The position numbers were made by a program, and so were the translations under genes. Shown piece by piece: positions 34,247 to 42,934 of a DNA stretch of 64,000 nucleotides (its first letter is position 1; each line of letters begins with the position of its first letter). The DNA lies in assembly GCF_013407955.1 (NCBI RefSeq), contig NZ_JACCBU010000001.1:4774001-4838000 (forward strand), read 5' to 3'. The notes beneath the pieces were generated by a model. It had not been told where the DNA came from, searched no databases, and saw nothing but the letters and a program-made list of their open reading frames with translations. The DNA comes from Microlunatus parietis (GTDB lineage Bacteria > Actinomycetota > Actinomycetes > Propionibacteriales > Propionibacteriaceae).

Positions 34247-35272
34247 GTGAGAGCGCTGGTGAAGACGGCGGCGGAGCCGGGACTGCAGCTGGTCGACGTG
34301 CCGGAGCCGCAGTGCGGGCCGGGCGACGTGTTGATCAAGGTCGCCGCGACCGGGATCTGCGGCACCGACCTGCACATCGCGGCCTGGGATCCCTGGGCGC
34401 AGAGCCGGGTCACCGCTCCGTTGATCGTCGGGCACGAGTTCGCCGGCCGGGTGGTCGAGGTCGGCTCCGGCGTCACCGATGTCGCCGTCGGCGACTTCGT
34501 CAGCGGGGAAGGGCATCTGGTCTGCGGCCGCTGCCGCAACTGCCGGGCCGGTCGGCGTCACCTCTGCATCAACACCCGCGGCATCGGCGTCCAGATCGAC
34601 GGCGCCTTCGCCGAGTACGTGGCCCTGCCGTCCGGCAACGCCTGGGTGCACCGGGACCCGATCGATCCGGGCGTGGCCGCGATCTTCGACCCGTTCGGCA
34701 ACGCGGTGCACACCGCGCTCACCTTTCCGATGCTCGGCGAGGACGTGCTGGTGACCGGCGCCGGGCCGATCGGCATCATGGCGGCGATGGTCTGCCGCAA
34801 GGCCGGCGCCCGGCACGTGGTGATCACCGACCGCAGCGACGACCGGCTCGACCTGGCCCGCTCGCTCGGGGTCAGCCTCGGCGTCAACGTCGACCGCGAA
34901 GCGGTCCGCGATGCGCAGCGATCGCTGGACATGAAGGAAGGCTTCGACGTCGGCCTGGAGATGTCGGGCAGCCCAGCCGCGCTGCGGGACATGATCATCC
35001 AGATGACCCACGGCGGCCGGATCGCGGTGCTCGGCCTACCCAGTCAGGAGATCAGCATCGACATGGCCACGGTGGTGCTGAACATGCTGACGATCAAGGG
35101 CATCTACGGGCGCGAGATGTTCGAGACCTGGTATGCGATGTCGGTGCTGATCCAGAGCGGCCTGGACATCTCGGGCGTGATCACGCATCGCTTCCCGTAC
35201 ACGGAATTCGAGAAGGCGTTCGCGACGACGGCCGACGGCCACAGCGGCAAAGTGATCATGACCTGGGAGTGA
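34247..35272 (+). CDS. tdh: L-threonine 3-dehydrogenase
   Basis: 341-residue zinc-dependent medium-chain dehydrogenase oxidising threonine to 2-amino-3-ketobutyrate with NAD. Catalytic zinc region: GICGTDLHIAAWDPWAQS and VGHEFAGRVVEVG. Structural zinc Cys cluster: HLVCGRCRNCRAGRRHLC. Rossmann motif: VTGAGPIGIMAAMVCRKAGA. The TDH-specific segment VLNMLTIKGIYGREMFETWY is present. It is 10 nt upstream of kbl; together they cleave threonine to glycine and acetyl-CoA. Confidence 0.96.
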   Translation: MRALVKTAAEPGLQLVDVPEPQCGPGDVLIKVAATGICGTDLHIAAWDPWAQSRVTAPLIVGHEFAGRVVEVGSGVTDVAVGDFVSGEGHLVCGRCRNCRAGRRHLCINTRGIGVQIDGAFAEYVALPSGNAWVHRDPIDPGVAAIFDPFGNAVHTALTFPMLGEDVLVTGAGPIGIMAAMVCRKAGARHVVITDRSDDRLDLARSLGVSLGVNVDREAVRDAQRSLDMKEGFDVGLEMSGSPAALRDMIIQMTHGGRIAVLGLPSQEISIDMATVVLNMLTIKGIYGREMFETWYAMSVLIQSGLDISGVITHRFPYTEFEKAFATTADGHSGKVIMTWE

Positions 35273-35282
35273 AGGGGACGAG

Positions 35283-36449
35283 GTGTACGGAGCGATCAAG
35301 GATCAACTGGCCGCCGACCTGGCGCAGCTGCGGGAGGAGGGGCTCTACAAGGCCGAGTCGGTGCTGACCACGCCGCAGGCCGCGGCGATCGGCGTCGGCG
35401 AACGGGAGGTGGTCAACCTCTGCGCCAACAACTATCTCGGCCTCGCCGATCACCCCGAGATGATCAAGGCGGCCCAGCAGGCCTTGGATCGTTGGGGTTT
35501 CGGGATGGCCTCGGTCCGCTTCATCTGCGGCACCGCGGAGATCCACAAGGAGCTCGAGGGTCGGCTGAGCCGGTTCCTCGGCACCGAGGACACGATCCTC
35601 TACAGCTCCTGCTTCGACGCCAACGCGGGCCTGTTCGAGACGCTGCTCGGCCCGGACGACGCGATCATCTCCGACGAACTGAACCACGCCTCGATCATCG
35701 ACGGAGTACGGCTCTGCAAGGCACGCCGGTTCCGGTACAAGAACCGGGACATGGCCGATCTCGAGGTGCAGCTGATCGCCGCGAAGGACGCCCGCTACCG
35801 GTTGATCGCCACCGACGGCGTCTTCTCGATGGACGGGTACGTGGCACCGCTGGACAAGATCGCCGAGCTGGCCGAGCGACACGACGCGTTGATCATGGTC
35901 GACGACTCCCATGCGGTCGGGTTCATCGGCGAGACCGGGGCCGGCACGCCGGAGCTGTTCGGGGTCCGGGACCGGATCGACATCGTCACCGGGACGCTCG
36001 GCAAGGCGCTCGGCGGGGCCTCCGGCGGCTACACGGCGGCCCGGGCCGAGATCGTGGAGATGCTGCGGCAGCGGTCCCGCCCGTACCTGTTCTCCAACTC
36101 GCTGGCGCCGTCCATCGCCGCCGCCGCGATCGCCACCCTGGACCTGCTGGAGTCGTCCGCCGAGCTGCTCGACCGGCTGCGCGACAACACCGCCTACTTC
36201 CGGTCCGAGATGATCAAGCGCGGCTTCGAGATCCCGGAGTCCGACCATCCGATCGTCCCGGTGATGATCGGCGACGCGGTCGAGGCGGCACGGATGGCCG
36301 ATCGGCTGCTCGCGGACGGCATCTACGTGCGGGCGTTCTCGTACCCGGTCGTGCCGAAGGGCAAGGCGCGGATCCGGACCCAGCTGTCCGCCGCGCACAC
36401 CCGGGATGATCTTGACCGTGCCATCGCCGCGTTCGAGCGGGCCCGGTAG
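35283..36449 (+). CDS. kbl: Glycine C-acetyltransferase
   Basis: 388-residue PLP enzyme of the alpha-oxoamine synthase family (2-amino-3-ketobutyrate CoA ligase). The PLP Lys is 241 in VTGTLGKALGGASGG. Other signatures are NLCANNYLGLADHP, FGMASVRFICGTAEIHKELE and MVDDSHAVGFIGETG. The GTG start is 10 nt after tdh, preceded by GGGGACGAG. Second gene of the threonine-catabolism unit. Confidence 0.96.
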   Translation: MYGAIKDQLAADLAQLREEGLYKAESVLTTPQAAAIGVGEREVVNLCANNYLGLADHPEMIKAAQQALDRWGFGMASVRFICGTAEIHKELEGRLSRFLGTEDTILYSSCFDANAGLFETLLGPDDAIISDELNHASIIDGVRLCKARRFRYKNRDMADLEVQLIAAKDARYRLIATDGVFSMDGYVAPLDKIAELAERHDALIMVDDSHAVGFIGETGAGTPELFGVRDRIDIVTGTLGKALGGASGGYTAARAEIVEMLRQRSRPYLFSNSLAPSIAAAAIATLDLLESSAELLDRLRDNTAYFRSEMIKRGFEIPESDHPIVPVMIGDAVEAARMADRLLADGIYVRAFSYPVVPKGKARIRTQLSAAHTRDDLDRAIAAFERAR

Positions 36450-36563
36450 CGCCGGACACGTCGGACCGGCGAACTCCAGGTGATCTTCTGACCTGGCCAT
36501 TGACGCTGTGCGTTGAATACTGACAAACTGCGATCCTCACCATCAACGCGATGGAGGACTGCG

Positions 36564-37301
36564 ATGTTTCGACGATTCCTTTCCGTTGTCGCCGTTCTGG
36601 CGCTGGCTGTGGTCGGCTCCGTGACGATTCACGTCCTGGCCCCCGAGAAGGCGGCCGCCGACGGCTGCTACACCTGGGACCGGACCTTGCGACAAGGCTC
36701 CACCGGCTCAGATGTGACCCAACTCCAGATCCGCATCGCGGGCTGGGTCAGCTCGGGCGAGAACCTCGCCCTGGACGGCGACTTCGGTCCGGCGACCGAG
36801 GCCGCCGTCAGGCGTTTCCAATCCGGGTACGGACTCCCAGTGACGGGGGTCGCGGACTCGGCGACGTACACCAAGATCTACGAGTTGCAGGACAACGACT
36901 GCACTCCGATCCACTTCGCCTACTCGGAATTCGACAACAACTGTGGCGCCAACAACTTCCGTGGCGGCAAGGTCTCCGAAGCCACCGCGAAGGAGAACAT
37001 CCGGCGGATCATGTGGCAGCTGGAGGCCATGCGGCGCAAGCTCGGCGACCGGCCGCTCAACGTCACGTCGGGCTTCCGCAGCGTGTCCTGCAACGAGGCG
37101 TCCGGCGGCTCGCCGACCAGCCTGCACATGTACGGGCAGGCGGCCGACCTCGGGCTGACCAACCCGCCGCAGTGCTCCATGTGGAACGCCGGCAAGACGG
37201 CCGGCTTCGAGGAGCTGCTCGGCCCGGGCTACCCGGGACACAATGATCATGTTCACCTCGGCAACAAGGCCAGCCGGACCTGGTCCGCGCCGAACTGTTG
37301 A
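36564..37301 (+). CDS. Secreted zinc D-Ala-D-Ala carboxypeptidase-like protein
   Basis: 245 residues. The signal peptide covers about 1-33 (FLSVVAVLALAVVGSVTIHV, cleavage near AAA-D). A peptidoglycan-binding domain follows at about 40-108 (LRQGSTGSDVTQLQIRIAGW, DGDFGPATEAAVRRFQSGYG). The M15-type peptidase domain at about 125-245 has zinc ligands in SLHMYGQAADLG (H..D) and HNDHVHLG. Disulfide-forming Cys residues are spread through it. This matches the Streptomyces-type carboxypeptidase that trims cell-wall stem peptides. A GGAGG ribosome site precedes the ATG. Confidence 0.9.
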   Translation: MFRRFLSVVAVLALAVVGSVTIHVLAPEKAAADGCYTWDRTLRQGSTGSDVTQLQIRIAGWVSSGENLALDGDFGPATEAAVRRFQSGYGLPVTGVADSATYTKIYELQDNDCTPIHFAYSEFDNNCGANNFRGGKVSEATAKENIRRIMWQLEAMRRKLGDRPLNVTSGFRSVSCNEASGGSPTSLHMYGQAADLGLTNPPQCSMWNAGKTAGFEELLGPGYPGHNDHVHLGNKASRTWSAPNC

Positions 37302-37304
37302 TCA

Positions 37305-38069
37305 TCAGAGCTGGGTCAAGATCACCGGTCCGTCGTCGGTCACCGCGATCGTGTGCTCGCTGTGCGCGGTCCGGGAACCGTCGGCGGACCTGATCGTCCA
37401 GCCGTCCGGGTCGTGACTGATCTTGTCGGTGGTCCGGGCGAACCACGGCTCGATCGAGATGGTCAGGCCGGGCCGCAGCTTGAGGCCGCGGCCGGCCCGG
37501 CCGACGTTGGAGACGTGCGGATCCTCGTGCATCGTCCGGCCGATGCCGTGACCGCCGAACTGGTCGTTGATCGGATAGCCGTAGCGCTGGCCGACCGCGG
37601 TGATCGCGGTCGACACGTCGCCGAGCCGGTGGCCCACCTGGGCGGCGGCGATCCCGGCCGCGAGCGCCTCCTCGGTGGCCTTGATCAGCCGCTCGTCCTC
37701 CGGGGCGGGAGTTCCGGCGATCACGCTGATCGCCGCGTCACCGGCCCAGCCGTCGACGGTCACGGCAAGGTCCAGGGTGAGCAGGTCGCCGTCCGCCAGT
37801 CGGTGATCATGCGGCTTGCCGTGCAGCACGGCGTCGTTCACCGACAGGCAGATCACGTTGCGGAACGGCCCGCTGCCGAACGACGGGGCGTAGTCCCAGT
37901 AGCAGGACACGGCACCCCGGTCCTTGATCAACTGCCGGGCCAGGTGCTCGAGGTCGAGCAGGTTGACGCCGACGGCGACCTCGGTGCGCAGGCGCTGCAG
38001 GACCTCGGCGACGAAGCGGCCGGCGACGCGCATCCGCTCGATCTCGCGGGCCGACTTCAGGTGGATCAT
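37305..38069 (-). CDS. map: Type I methionine aminopeptidase
   Basis: 254-residue enzyme removing the initiator Met from new proteins. Metal ligands are visible in order: Asp in LTLDLAVTVDGWAGDAAIS (both Asp), His in FGGHGIGRTMHEDP, Glu in LTISIEPWF and Glu in AHSEHTIAV. The ATG at 38069 is chosen since AGGAG lies 5 nt upstream; an in-frame GTG at 38075 is too close to that site. It is divergent from a small XRE-type regulator across a striking palindrome. This is probably an accessory map copy, since the essential one normally lies in the ribosomal-protein region. Confidence 0.95.
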   Translation of the reverse strand: MIHLKSAREIERMRVAGRFVAEVLQRLRTEVAVGVNLLDLEHLARQLIKDRGAVSCYWDYAPSFGSGPFRNVICLSVNDAVLHGKPHDHRLADGDLLTLDLAVTVDGWAGDAAISVIAGTPAPEDERLIKATEEALAAGIAAAQVGHRLGDVSTAITAVGQRYGYPINDQFGGHGIGRTMHEDPHVSNVGRAGRGLKLRPGLTISIEPWFARTTDKISHDPDGWTIRSADGSRTAHSEHTIAVTDDGPVILTQL

Positions 38070-38095
38070 GATCACTCCTAGGACACGGGCAGGTT

Positions 38096-38125
38096 CGGTA
38101 TAACAATACCGGTATTATCATACCG
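38096..38125. promoter_or_regulatory. Nested palindrome between map and XRE gene
   Basis: A perfect central AATACCGGTATT at 38105-38116 is flanked by CGGTAT (38096-38101) and ATACCG (38120-38125), giving a 30-nt structure with four GGTAT/ATACC half-sites. It lies over the expected -35 of the XRE gene, suggesting autoregulation and possible control of map. Confidence 0.7.
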
Positions 38126-38137
38126 AGTGATCCGGGG

Positions 38138-38143
38138 TACGGT
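38138..38143 (+). promoter_or_regulatory. -10 hexamer of the XRE gene
   Basis: TACGGT ends 6 nt before the GTG at 38150; leaderless spacing. Confidence 0.45.
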
Positions 38144-38149
38144 AGTGCC

Positions 38150-38413
38150 GTGGTCCGCAATCCGTTGACACCCGAGCAGCTCGAGGCCGGTCGCCGGCTG
38201 GGGGCGATGCTGCGCGAGGCACGCGGGTCGGCCAGCCTCGGTGAGATCGCGAACGCCGCCGGCATCTCCCCGGAGACGCTGCGCAAGATCGAGAGTGGCC
38301 GGCTGCCGTCGCCGGCGTTCGGCACCGTGGTCGCGCTCAGCCGCGCCCTCGACCTCCGCCTGGATGATCTTGCCGAGGTTTGGCGGCCGTCCGGACTTCG
38401 CGTCGGCGGCTGA
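38150..38413 (+). CDS. Small XRE-family HTH regulator
   Basis: 87 residues, essentially one helix-turn-helix domain: EQLEAGRRLGAMLREARGSA, SLGEIANAAGISPETLRKIE, SGRLPSPAFGTVVALSRALD, LRLDDLAEVW. No effector domain. Divergent from map; its likely operator is the four-half-site palindrome upstream. It ends 9 nt before the stop of the convergent HxlR gene. Confidence 0.88.
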   Translation: MVRNPLTPEQLEAGRRLGAMLREARGSASLGEIANAAGISPETLRKIESGRLPSPAFGTVVALSRALDLRLDDLAEVWRPSGLRVGG

Positions 38414-38422
38414 TCAAGGCCA

Positions 38423-38761
38423 TCAGTCGCGGACCTGCTCCCGATACCAGTGCCCCCAGGCCTCCAGCCGGTCGGTGATCTCCTTGAGGCTGGCGCCGAT
38501 CGGGCTCACCGAATACTCGACCTTCGGCGGCACCTCGGCATAGACCTTGCGTTCGACCAGGCCGTCGGCCTCGAGCTCCCGCAGTTGCCGGGTGAGCATG
38601 CGTGCCGTGACGCCCGGGATCGCACGGTGGAGCTCGCCGAAGCGGCGGGTGCCGTTCTGGAGGTGGCGCAGGATCACGAGTTTCCATTTGCCGCCCAGGA
38701 CTTCGGTGGCGGCCTCGACCATGCACTCGTCAGGTGCCGTGGTCGCGATCCGAGGCGGCAT
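38423..38761 (-). CDS. HxlR-family transcriptional regulator
   Basis: 112-residue winged-helix regulator. The DUF24/HxlR core is VLGGKWKLVILRHLQNGTRR, FGELHRAIPGVTARMLTRQL and ELEADGLVERKVYAEVPPKV. AAGGAGGAACC precedes the ATG; an AT-rich TATAGT on the minus strand in the intergenic region is a plausible -10. Divergent from the RidA-like gene across 97 nt, which is its likely target. Confidence 0.92.
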   Translation of the reverse strand: MPPRIATTAPDECMVEAATEVLGGKWKLVILRHLQNGTRRFGELHRAIPGVTARMLTRQLRELEADGLVERKVYAEVPPKVEYSVSPIGASLKEITDRLEAWGHWYREQVRD

Positions 38762-38858
38762 GGTTCCTCCTTCGAGAGCTCAATACTATACAGAGTGTAC
38801 GTATGACACAGAAAAGACCGTACTTGTGAATCGGGACCCGGTCACCGACAGTCGAGGT

Positions 38859-39260
38859 ATGACGACGACCATGCGACGCATCAAGACCGAACCGGACTGG
38901 TACGAGCCGTACCGCATCTCCCAGGCGATCGAGGCTGCCGGCCTGATCCACGTGTCCGGCCAGGCCGGCATCGACGAGCACGGACGCACCGTCGGAACGG
39001 ACTTCGAGACGCAGGCCCGGCAGGTCTTCACGAATCTGGCCACCGTTCTCGGCCAGGCCGGCGCCAGCCTCGCCGACGTCGTGAAGGTGACGATCATGGT
39101 CACCGACATGGCCAACCTGGAGACGGTGATCAAGCTCCGGGGCGAGTACTTCAGCGAGCCGTACCCCGCCGACACGCTGCTCCAGGTCGCCGGACTCGCC
39201 CAGCCGGACTGGCTGGTCGAGATCGACGCGGTGGCGCTGGCTCCCGACCGCGGCGCCTGA
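38859..39260 (+). CDS. RidA/YjgF-family protein
   Basis: 133 residues of the Rid superfamily (RIKTEPDWYEPYRISQAIEA, GLIHVSGQAGIDEHG, TVLGQAGASLADVVKVTIMV, YPADTLLQVAGLAQPDWLVE). The Arg that canonical RidA enzymes use for enamine/imine hydrolysis, normally in a PARSxVxV motif, is replaced (PADTLLQV), so classical deaminase activity is doubtful. The ATG at 38859 is the assumed start; GTG at 38826 and ATG at 38871 are alternatives. It is divergent from an HxlR regulator and its stop abuts the next convergent gene. Confidence 0.88.
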   Translation: MTTTMRRIKTEPDWYEPYRISQAIEAAGLIHVSGQAGIDEHGRTVGTDFETQARQVFTNLATVLGQAGASLADVVKVTIMVTDMANLETVIKLRGEYFSEPYPADTLLQVAGLAQPDWLVEIDAVALAPDRGA

Positions 39261-39818
39261 TCAGGAACTGCGACGCAGGATGCCGATCAGCATGCCGAGC
39301 GGGCAGGCCGCCGCCATGGCGCCGAACAGGTGCACCGGCCAGAGGTCGGTGACCAGCCCGACGATCGCGATGACTCCGCCCGCCGCGGTGACCGCGGCGA
39401 CCGGCCACGGGCTCGGCAGGGTCTTGGCCGAGGCCGTACCGGCCAGGAAGATCACCAAGCCGGAGACCGCGAGCAGCCCGACGCCGACCTGTCGCCACCA
39501 CGGGTCGGCGACGACGATGCCGTAGACCAGCGCGGCGAAGCCGGCGACGAACACGAGACCGAACGGGGCGACCCGCCAGCCGCCGATCAGGTACAGCCCG
39601 CCGACCGCGCCGATCAGCAGGGCCAGGCCGATCGGGGCCAGCATCGCGGTCAGGGCGACCGTCACCGTGTATTCGTACGGGAAGATCTCGGCCGATCCGA
39701 TGAAGATCGCGGCGATGCCCAGGACCGGGCCCGCGATCACCAGCCCGACGGCGATCCGGGTGGCCCGCTTCTCGAAGTCCGCCAGCTGCTGTCGCCGCTC
39801 CGCCTTGGTCGATGCCAT
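39261..39818 (-). CDS. Polytopic membrane protein of unknown function
   Basis: 185 residues with a basic cytoplasmic start (ASTKAERRQQLADFEKRATR) and about six hydrophobic helices (VGLVIAGPVLGIAAIFIGSA; VALTAMLAPIGLALLIGAVG; FGLVFVAGFAALVYGIVVAD; VGVGLLAVSGLVIFLAGTAS; and more). No known domain is recognised. TAGGTT lies 9 nt before the ATG on the minus strand. Confidence 0.7.
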   Translation of the reverse strand: MASTKAERRQQLADFEKRATRIAVGLVIAGPVLGIAAIFIGSAEIFPYEYTVTVALTAMLAPIGLALLIGAVGGLYLIGGWRVAPFGLVFVAGFAALVYGIVVADPWWRQVGVGLLAVSGLVIFLAGTASAKTLPSPWPVAAVTAAGGVIAIVGLVTDLWPVHLFGAMAAACPLGMLIGILRRSS

Positions 39819-39963
39819 CGCGCCCCCAACCTAGCCCGCGGCCCCGCCACCCCGTCGACCGGCCATCCCGCGACGCGCTCGCCCTTCACCCGCCGCTGCC
39901 TCCGGGGACCCACCTTTTCGCCGCGGTCCCGGCTCCGACCGCCGATCCGAGTCGATCGACCGG

Positions 39964-42201
39964 TCACTTGTGCAGCGACACGCCGTCAGAACGGCTGCTT
40001 TTGTGACTGGTCGGCGGGGTTTGGTGGGGGAGGGTGGCGACCTCGTGGTCGAGGAGCTCCGGGACGGTGAAGGTGAGCAGATCGCCGTCGGCGGTGATCG
40101 GCACCGGGCGCCCGGCGACCCGGAGCGTGGCGCTCGTCGCGCGTAGACCGGGCACGCGGAGCCGTACCGTGACCGGGCCGGCGGGGATCAGGTGGTCCTG
40201 CCGGCCCGGCACGGTGGCGGTCACGGTGCGGTTGGTCAGGTGCAGCACCAGCCGGTCCTGCTGGCGATAGAGGTTGGCGTTGACCCGGCCGCCGCCGTCG
40301 ATGATCACGGTCGGCTCGGGTACCGCCCAGCGCGCCGCGTTGCCGATGATCAAGGCGTGATCGGGTTGCTGGTCGCGGGCGTAGCAGCGATCAAGATCGG
40401 CGAGCAGCCAGACCAGCCGGCCGCCGCTCGGGGTCTCCCGGACGACGATCCCGGGCAGGTCGGTGCTCGGCGTGCGCAGCCAGGCGGTCTCCGGCGGGAA
40501 GATCGGGAAGTCGGGTACGAAGGTCGCCAGCACCTGCGTTCCTTGATCGACGCGGCACTGCCGGAGCCGGCCGCCGAACGGGATCAGGTCGGTCTCGTCC
40601 AGCCCGGCCAGGACTGGGTGCCGGACCCCGGCCGGCTCCGGCGCCGCCGGATCCCGTGGGCCGTCGACGCGTCCGCGCAGCTCCGGTGCCAGCCGCAGGT
40701 AGGTGTGCCGTCGATGCGTCTCGATGCTCGGGTCCGCCGGCCCGACATCGCCCTGAATCGCTGCGGAGGTACGGATTCCGAACAGATCCGCCAGGCCCGA
40801 ATCGGCCCGCGGCCGGCCCTCGTCGTCCATCAGCCCGGTGTCGCCGGTCGCGATCACCGAGCCGCCCTGCTCCACGTACCGCTCGATCGCCGCGAGTTGA
40901 TCATCGGACAGGACGACCAGGTTGGGCAGCACCAGCGCGGCGAACCGGCCGGCGGCCCGGTCCAGGTCGTCGGCGGGGATCGGCAGCGAGGTGAGGCCGG
41001 CGGCGTTCAGGGCGCGGGTCACGCCGCGGTACGGATCGAGCGTCCGCTCCGCCGCCCGGTCCTGCCCGGCAAGATCATGATTGCGCTGGGACCAGACGAT
41101 CCCGAGGTCGGCGACCGGAGTGCGGTCGACCAGCATGTCCGCGTTGTCCCGATGCCAGCCGAACAACGGAGCGGCGGTCCGGTACTGCCGGCGATCGTCG
41201 TGGCAGGCGCCGATGTGGTGCCACCACGGCTGGATGCCACCGGCGAACCCGGACGTCGCCCAGCACCGCACCTCGGCCTGGGGCATCGCGGCGACCCGGA
41301 ACGCCGGCCGGCCCAGCTGATACTGCGGGGTGCTCTCCGGGATCAGCTTGTCCCAACCCAGCAGTTCGTGCAGCCGCTTCCCGGCCTCGGTGTTCTGCTC
41401 GAACCCGTCGACGGCGTTGCGGTGCTGATGATCGAGCATGATCAACTCCGACCGGGCCAGGATCTGCCGCAGGTCGATGAAGCGCTGGTTGTTGTTGAGC
41501 ACGTCCCCGCTGAGCATGCCGAACCAGCGGCAGTCCGGCCCGCCCGCCGCGGCGACGACCCGGTTGTTCAGCTCCCACAGCTCGGTCCGGAGCCGGTAGT
41601 TCCAGGCGATCCAGGCCCGGTACGCCGGCGCCGACCAGTCATGATCACGGGGCAGGTCCGCGCCGGCCTCGCGCCGGAATCCTGCGGAACAGTGATCGCA
41701 GTAGCAGATCGAGCCGCGCGGCAGCCCGGCCCAGCTGTTGTCGGCGAACCCGTCCGGCCGGCTGCGCTCGATGATCTCGGTCAGCACCTCGGGCAGATAT
41801 TCCTTGTAATACGGCGAGTTGAGGCAGGTCACGTACTTGTCGGCGGCTCGGATCGGCTCGCCGGCGGCGTCCCGGCAGACCCAGTCCGGGTGCGCGGCAT
41901 AGAAGTCCTCGGCGACCCGGTTGGAGTCCATCCGGGCGACCACGGTCAGGCCCTCGTCCCGCGCAGCGGCGACGATCTCGCCGTACAGGTCCCGGTCGCC
42001 GAGCGTCTCGGCCCGGTGGTGCAAGGGAAACCGGGACGGGTAGTAGGCGACGATGCCGCCCGCGTTGACGATCACGCCCTGGATCGCGGTCTCCCGCCAA
42101 TGCCGGCGCCACCAGCCCTCGTCGTACCGCTCGGGATCGATTTCGGTCAGATTGGTCTGACCCCAGCGGTGGGTCCGGCGGTACCAGGGTGCGGTCGTCA
42201 T
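39964..42201 (-). CDS. GHL6-like hypothetical glycoside hydrolase (A)
   Basis: 745-residue cytoplasmic protein with no signal peptide. The N-terminal ~330 residues look like a TIM barrel of the hypothetical glycosyl hydrolase 6 type: GQTNLTEIDPERYDEGWW, VIVNAGGIVAYYPSRFPLHH, GLTVVARMDSNR, RPDGFADNSWAG. A C-x-C-x-x-C cluster follows at Cys166/168/171 (ICYCDHC). The middle (about 370-520) resembles a beta-galactosidase trimerisation/GAT-like domain (FAALVLPNLVVLSDDQLAAI, YVEQGGSVIATGDTGLMDD). A C-terminal beta domain ends it. It is clearly related to the enzyme at 47597-49615. The start follows AGGAA. It is divergent from the GntR gene with an operator-like site between, and should cleave a glycoside brought in by the neighbouring importer. 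Catalytic residues are not assigned. Confidence 0.75.
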   Translation of the reverse strand: MTTAPWYRRTHRWGQTNLTEIDPERYDEGWWRRHWRETAIQGVIVNAGGIVAYYPSRFPLHHRAETLGDRDLYGEIVAAARDEGLTVVARMDSNRVAEDFYAAHPDWVCRDAAGEPIRAADKYVTCLNSPYYKEYLPEVLTEIIERSRPDGFADNSWAGLPRGSICYCDHCSAGFRREAGADLPRDHDWSAPAYRAWIAWNYRLRTELWELNNRVVAAAGGPDCRWFGMLSGDVLNNNQRFIDLRQILARSELIMLDHQHRNAVDGFEQNTEAGKRLHELLGWDKLIPESTPQYQLGRPAFRVAAMPQAEVRCWATSGFAGGIQPWWHHIGACHDDRRQYRTAAPLFGWHRDNADMLVDRTPVADLGIVWSQRNHDLAGQDRAAERTLDPYRGVTRALNAAGLTSLPIPADDLDRAAGRFAALVLPNLVVLSDDQLAAIERYVEQGGSVIATGDTGLMDDEGRPRADSGLADLFGIRTSAAIQGDVGPADPSIETHRRHTYLRLAPELRGRVDGPRDPAAPEPAGVRHPVLAGLDETDLIPFGGRLRQCRVDQGTQVLATFVPDFPIFPPETAWLRTPSTDLPGIVVRETPSGGRLVWLLADLDRCYARDQQPDHALIIGNAARWAVPEPTVIIDGGGRVNANLYRQQDRLVLHLTNRTVTATVPGRQDHLIPAGPVTVRLRVPGLRATSATLRVAGRPVPITADGDLLTFTVPELLDHEVATLPHQTPPTSHKSSRSDGVSLHK

Positions 42202-42229
42202 CGGGTTCCTTCCGGTAGTGTGACATGTG

Positions 42230-42246
42230 TTCTTGACTGACAAGAA
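42230..42246. promoter_or_regulatory. GntR operator-like palindrome, copy 1
   Basis: TTCTTGACTGACAAGAA: 6-bp perfect arms around ACTGA, between the GHL6-like gene and gntR. A 15-of-17 match recurs at 47538-47554. On the minus strand a TTGTCA (-35-like) overlaps it. Confidence 0.75.
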
Positions 42247-42257
42247 GGGAGAGCGTC

Positions 42258-42929
42258 GTGGCCGTACCGCTGGAGAACACTTCGCTCACCGACTCGCTGT
42301 GCGAGGCGCTGCGGCGACAGATCATCTCCGGGCAGATCGAGCCCGGACAGAAGCTGTCCGAGATCTGGGTGGCCAACTACTACGAGGTGGCCCGGCCGAC
42401 CGCGAAGGCGGGCCTGGACCGGCTCACCAACGAGGGTCTGCTGCGCCGCGGCCGGCGGCAGACCGCGGTCGTCCCGCAGATGTCGGCCGGCGACATCAAC
42501 GACATCTACTTCGCCCGCGAGCCGATCGAGGCCCGCGCCGTCCGTGCCCTCGCCGAGCGGGCGACGGTGCCGCCGGACGCGGAGCGGGCGCTGGCCCTGA
42601 TGGGCATGGCGGCCCAGCTGAGCCAGCACGCCGAGCACACCGACGCCGACATCTCGCTGCACCGCGCCCTGGTCGCGGCGTCCGGCAGTGCCCGGCTGCA
42701 GCGGATGCACGAGACGGTGATGGGCGAGTCGCAGTTGTGCATCGCCCAGGTGCGCAGCCACGTCGGGCTCGACCTGGTCGAGTTGACCGCGACCCACGCC
42801 GCCATTCTGGACGCGATCCGGGCCGGTGATCCCGACGCCGCCGAGCAGGCGCTGCGGAACGATCTGCACGGCTGCCGGGAGACGCTGCTCTCCGACATCG
42901 CCGAGCGAAAGGCGTCGCTGTCGGGCTGA
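42258..42929 (+). CDS. GntR-family regulator (FCD type)
   Basis: 223 residues. The N-terminal winged helix is LTDSLCEALRRQIISGQIEP, GQKLSEIWVANYYEVARPTA and KAGLDRLTNEGLLRRGRRQT. The all-helical FCD ligand domain at about 85-215 shows metal/ligand residues in DADISLHRALVAASGSARLQ and THAAILDAIRAGD. A GGGAG ribosome site precedes the GTG. It is the only dedicated regulator of the locus, convergent with the permease genes and divergent from enzyme A. It probably represses the whole locus through the two matching palindromes and is released by a sugar or sugar-acid metabolite. Confidence 0.92.
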   Translation: MAVPLENTSLTDSLCEALRRQIISGQIEPGQKLSEIWVANYYEVARPTAKAGLDRLTNEGLLRRGRRQTAVVPQMSAGDINDIYFAREPIEARAVRALAERATVPPDAERALALMGMAAQLSQHAEHTDADISLHRALVAASGSARLQRMHETVMGESQLCIAQVRSHVGLDLVELTATHAAILDAIRAGDPDAAEQALRNDLHGCRETLLSDIAERKASLSG

Positions 42930-42934
42930 ACCGC

